From the NCBI GenBank assembly GCA_947630345.1, contig CANRHF010000035.1, positions 1-13,848 on the forward strand: DNA of 13,848 nt. The letters run 5' to 3'. The notes under the pieces were generated by a model, which was not told the origin of the DNA, searched no databases, and worked only from the letters and a program-made list of their open reading frames with translations. A program made the translations under genes and the position numbers. This document shows, one piece after another, positions 12,559-13,848 of the stretch; position 1 is the stretch's first letter, and every line of letters starts with the position of its first letter. This DNA is from an uncultured Oscillospiraceae bacterium (GTDB lineage: Bacteria; Bacillota; Clostridia; Oscillospirales; Oscillospiraceae).

Positions 12559-13683
12559 CTACGCCTCACACCAGCCGTCCGGGTCCACCGGCTCGCCCTG
12601 GATGTATTTCCGGTCCCAGTCGTCGTCAAACAGGCGGCTGGACCGCTCCAGGGGGCATCCGGCGGCCAGATCGTCGGCCAAAGTCCGCAGAGCGGGCGCC
12701 GGCTCCAGGCAGTCCATGTAAAATTCCGGCAGAGCCGACTCCCCCAGGCTGGCTCCCAGCAGGGCGCCGGCCACGGCCCCCACGGCGGCGCTGCGGCCCG
12801 AGTGATTCACGGCGCAGATCATGGCGGCGTCAAAGTCCCCCCCGGAGGTCAGCACGGCGTAGAAGGCGCCGGCCAGGGCTCGGGGCCCGGTGTCGCATTC
12901 CAGACGGGTCATCACCTGATGGGGCTCCTCCGCGCTTTTGGCCAGGGCAATGACCCGGTGGAGCATCCCCCGCAGCTCCTCGGCCTGGGGATACTGCCGC
13001 CCAAACTGGGCGGCGGCCACGTCGGCGGCCTGGCGGAAGTGCTCCTCCAGAGGAACCTCCGGTTCCTGAGCAAGCCCCGCCACGCAGTAGGCCAGCACTG
13101 CCCCGGACAGGAAGGTGGCGGGATCCCCGTGGGTCAGCGCCACGGTCTCCATGCCCAGCTGGCCGATCTCCTGGGGCTTCATCCGGTCCGGATCAAAGAA
13201 CAGCCCCACGGGGATGGCGGCGGTGAGGCTGCCGCAGGAAGCGGACTTGCCCACCGGCTCCTCCGGAGAACCGGCCTCCCCCCGGCGGAGGGTGTCCAGC
13301 ATCCAGGTGTCCATGCAGCACCGGCGGCGCAGCTCCGGCACCCGGCTGACCCAGCACAGCGCCCGGTCCGGCGTCCGGCGGGTGTTCTGGACCTGGGCCC
13401 ACTCCCGCTGGGCAGCGGCCACATAGCGGATAAAGGGGGCCATTTTCCCCTGGGTCTGGCCTCGGGTGGCCCCCAGGAGCAGGGCGTTGGCGGTGTAGGC
13501 CGCCAGCTGGGTGTAGGAGGTGACGTCGGCGTAGCCGTTGACCAGGTCGTAGCCCAGCAGGCCGTTGGGCCCGTAATCCCGCTGGATCTCGGGCCAGGAT
13601 TTGCTGTCCACGGTGTAGCCCATGGCGTCGCCGACAGCAAGGCCCAGCAGGCACCCTCGGCAAATTTCGGCTTTCGTGGGCAT
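12559..13683 (-). CDS. ADP-ribosylglycohydrolase (DraG/ARH) family protein, predicted pseudoenzyme
   Basis: A 374-residue all-helical protein of the DraG/ARH family, which removes ADP-ribose from proteins or metabolites using two metal ions. Fold markers are ICRGCLLGLAVGDAMGY at the N-terminus, SASCGSLTAAIPVGLFF (147-163), ALTHGDPATFLSGAVLAYCVAGL (182-204) and NHSGRSAAVGAVAGALLGASLG (293-314). The metal ligands are missing: active members read SDDTQ where this has TSYTQ (55-59), and NHSGDSDSTGAI where this has NHSGRSAAVGAV (293-304), so Asp becomes Ser56, Tyr57, Arg297 and Ala299. The frame is intact and the rest is well conserved, so it is not a decaying gene. AAAGGGGG lies 7 nt before the ATG. 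It is a single gene upstream of rimP and has its own promoter candidate. Ligand binding or a structural role is possible; no function can be assigned. Confidence 0.85.
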   Translation of the reverse strand: MPTKAEICRGCLLGLAVGDAMGYTVDSKSWPEIQRDYGPNGLLGYDLVNGYADVTSYTQLAAYTANALLLGATRGQTQGKMAPFIRYVAAAQREWAQVQNTRRTPDRALCWVSRVPELRRRCCMDTWMLDTLRRGEAGSPEEPVGKSASCGSLTAAIPVGLFFDPDRMKPQEIGQLGMETVALTHGDPATFLSGAVLAYCVAGLAQEPEVPLEEHFRQAADVAAAQFGRQYPQAEELRGMLHRVIALAKSAEEPHQVMTRLECDTGPRALAGAFYAVLTSGGDFDAAMICAVNHSGRSAAVGAVAGALLGASLGESALPEFYMDCLEPAPALRTLADDLAAGCPLERSSRLFDDDWDRKYIQGEPVDPDGWCEA

Positions 13684-13715
13684 ACCGCCGCCCCCTTTCT
13701 GTTTTCTCCCTTTAT

Positions 13716-13746
13716 CTTATACCGAAATAGGGAAAAAAGCAAGCAA
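13716..13746 (-). promoter_or_regulatory. Weak promoter candidate for the ADP-ribosylglycohydrolase-like gene
   Basis: TATAAG (13716-13721) is a good -10 box. TTGCTT occurs twice upstream, at 13741-13746 and 13737-13742, giving 19- or 15-nt spacers, neither ideal. The position, about 33 nt before the ATG, is right. Confidence 0.4.
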
Positions 13747-13848
13747 AACTCTCAAAAATGGGAAATTCCGGGGTGTAGGGTTTACAATGATGTGTGACAA
13801 GAAGAAAAAAAGGTAGCGAATAGAGAGTACCCGTGTTAAGGTATAGCT

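Noticed and set aside
13774..13848. Possible short gene (MMCDKKKKR) or promoter at the right edge
   Set aside because: Nine codons with no ribosome binding site. A TTTACA-like box has no convincing -10 partner, and the window ends before anything can be judged.

Overview
This window looks like a chromosomal housekeeping segment from a high-GC, low-copy Gram-positive Clostridia relative. Gene order, strong GGAGG-type ribosome binding sites, the NusA/PNPase/IF-2 sequence style and an HxlR regulator all fit a gut Oscillospiraceae-type bacterium such as the Flavonifractor/Pseudoflavonifractor group; the genus is my inference, not something the sequence proves.

Left end (1-1580, mostly + strand): the 3' part of upp (uracil phosphoribosyltransferase), a hairpin terminator, then a divergent pair consisting of an HxlR-family redox-type regulator (-) and an iron-sulfur-flavoprotein-like NAD(P)H oxidoreductase (+), with a near-palindromic operator and a clear promoter between them. 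A strong bidirectional terminator separates this block from the next.

Centre (1589-12508, all - strand): the classical Firmicutes translation/RNA-metabolism cluster. In transcription order it is rimP - nusA - rnpM(ylxR) - ylxQ - infB - rbfA - nrnA - truB - ribF - rpsO - pnp. Most junctions overlap or are separated by fewer than 60 nt. The cluster is driven by a strong promoter upstream of rimP, followed by a leader hairpin resembling an attenuator. A second good promoter lies over the end of ribF, in front of rpsO. The genes together cover 30S maturation (RimP, RbfA), transcription elongation/termination (NusA), RNase P modulation (RnpM), initiation (IF-2), tRNA modification (TruB), flavin cofactor synthesis (RibF), nanoRNA/pAp turnover (NrnA), the S15 protein and mRNA decay (PNPase).

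The 392-nt rpsO-pnp spacer contains no gene but is full of RNA-like structure: a long arm behind rpsO, two tandem ~73-nt units that differ by compensatory base changes, and a ~72-nt long hairpin directly before the pnp ribosome binding site. This is the best candidate in the window for something undescribed.

Right end (12559-13848, - strand): a protein of the ADP-ribosylglycohydrolase (DraG/ARH) fold that has lost all four expected metal-binding Asp positions, followed by about 165 nt with no recognisable gene.

Three core proteins are unusual: NusA carries a ~45-residue insertion inside its S1 domain that resembles sigma-70 region 3; RibF has an intact FAD-synthetase domain but a shrunken riboflavin-kinase domain; and the ARH-family protein looks like a pseudoenzyme.
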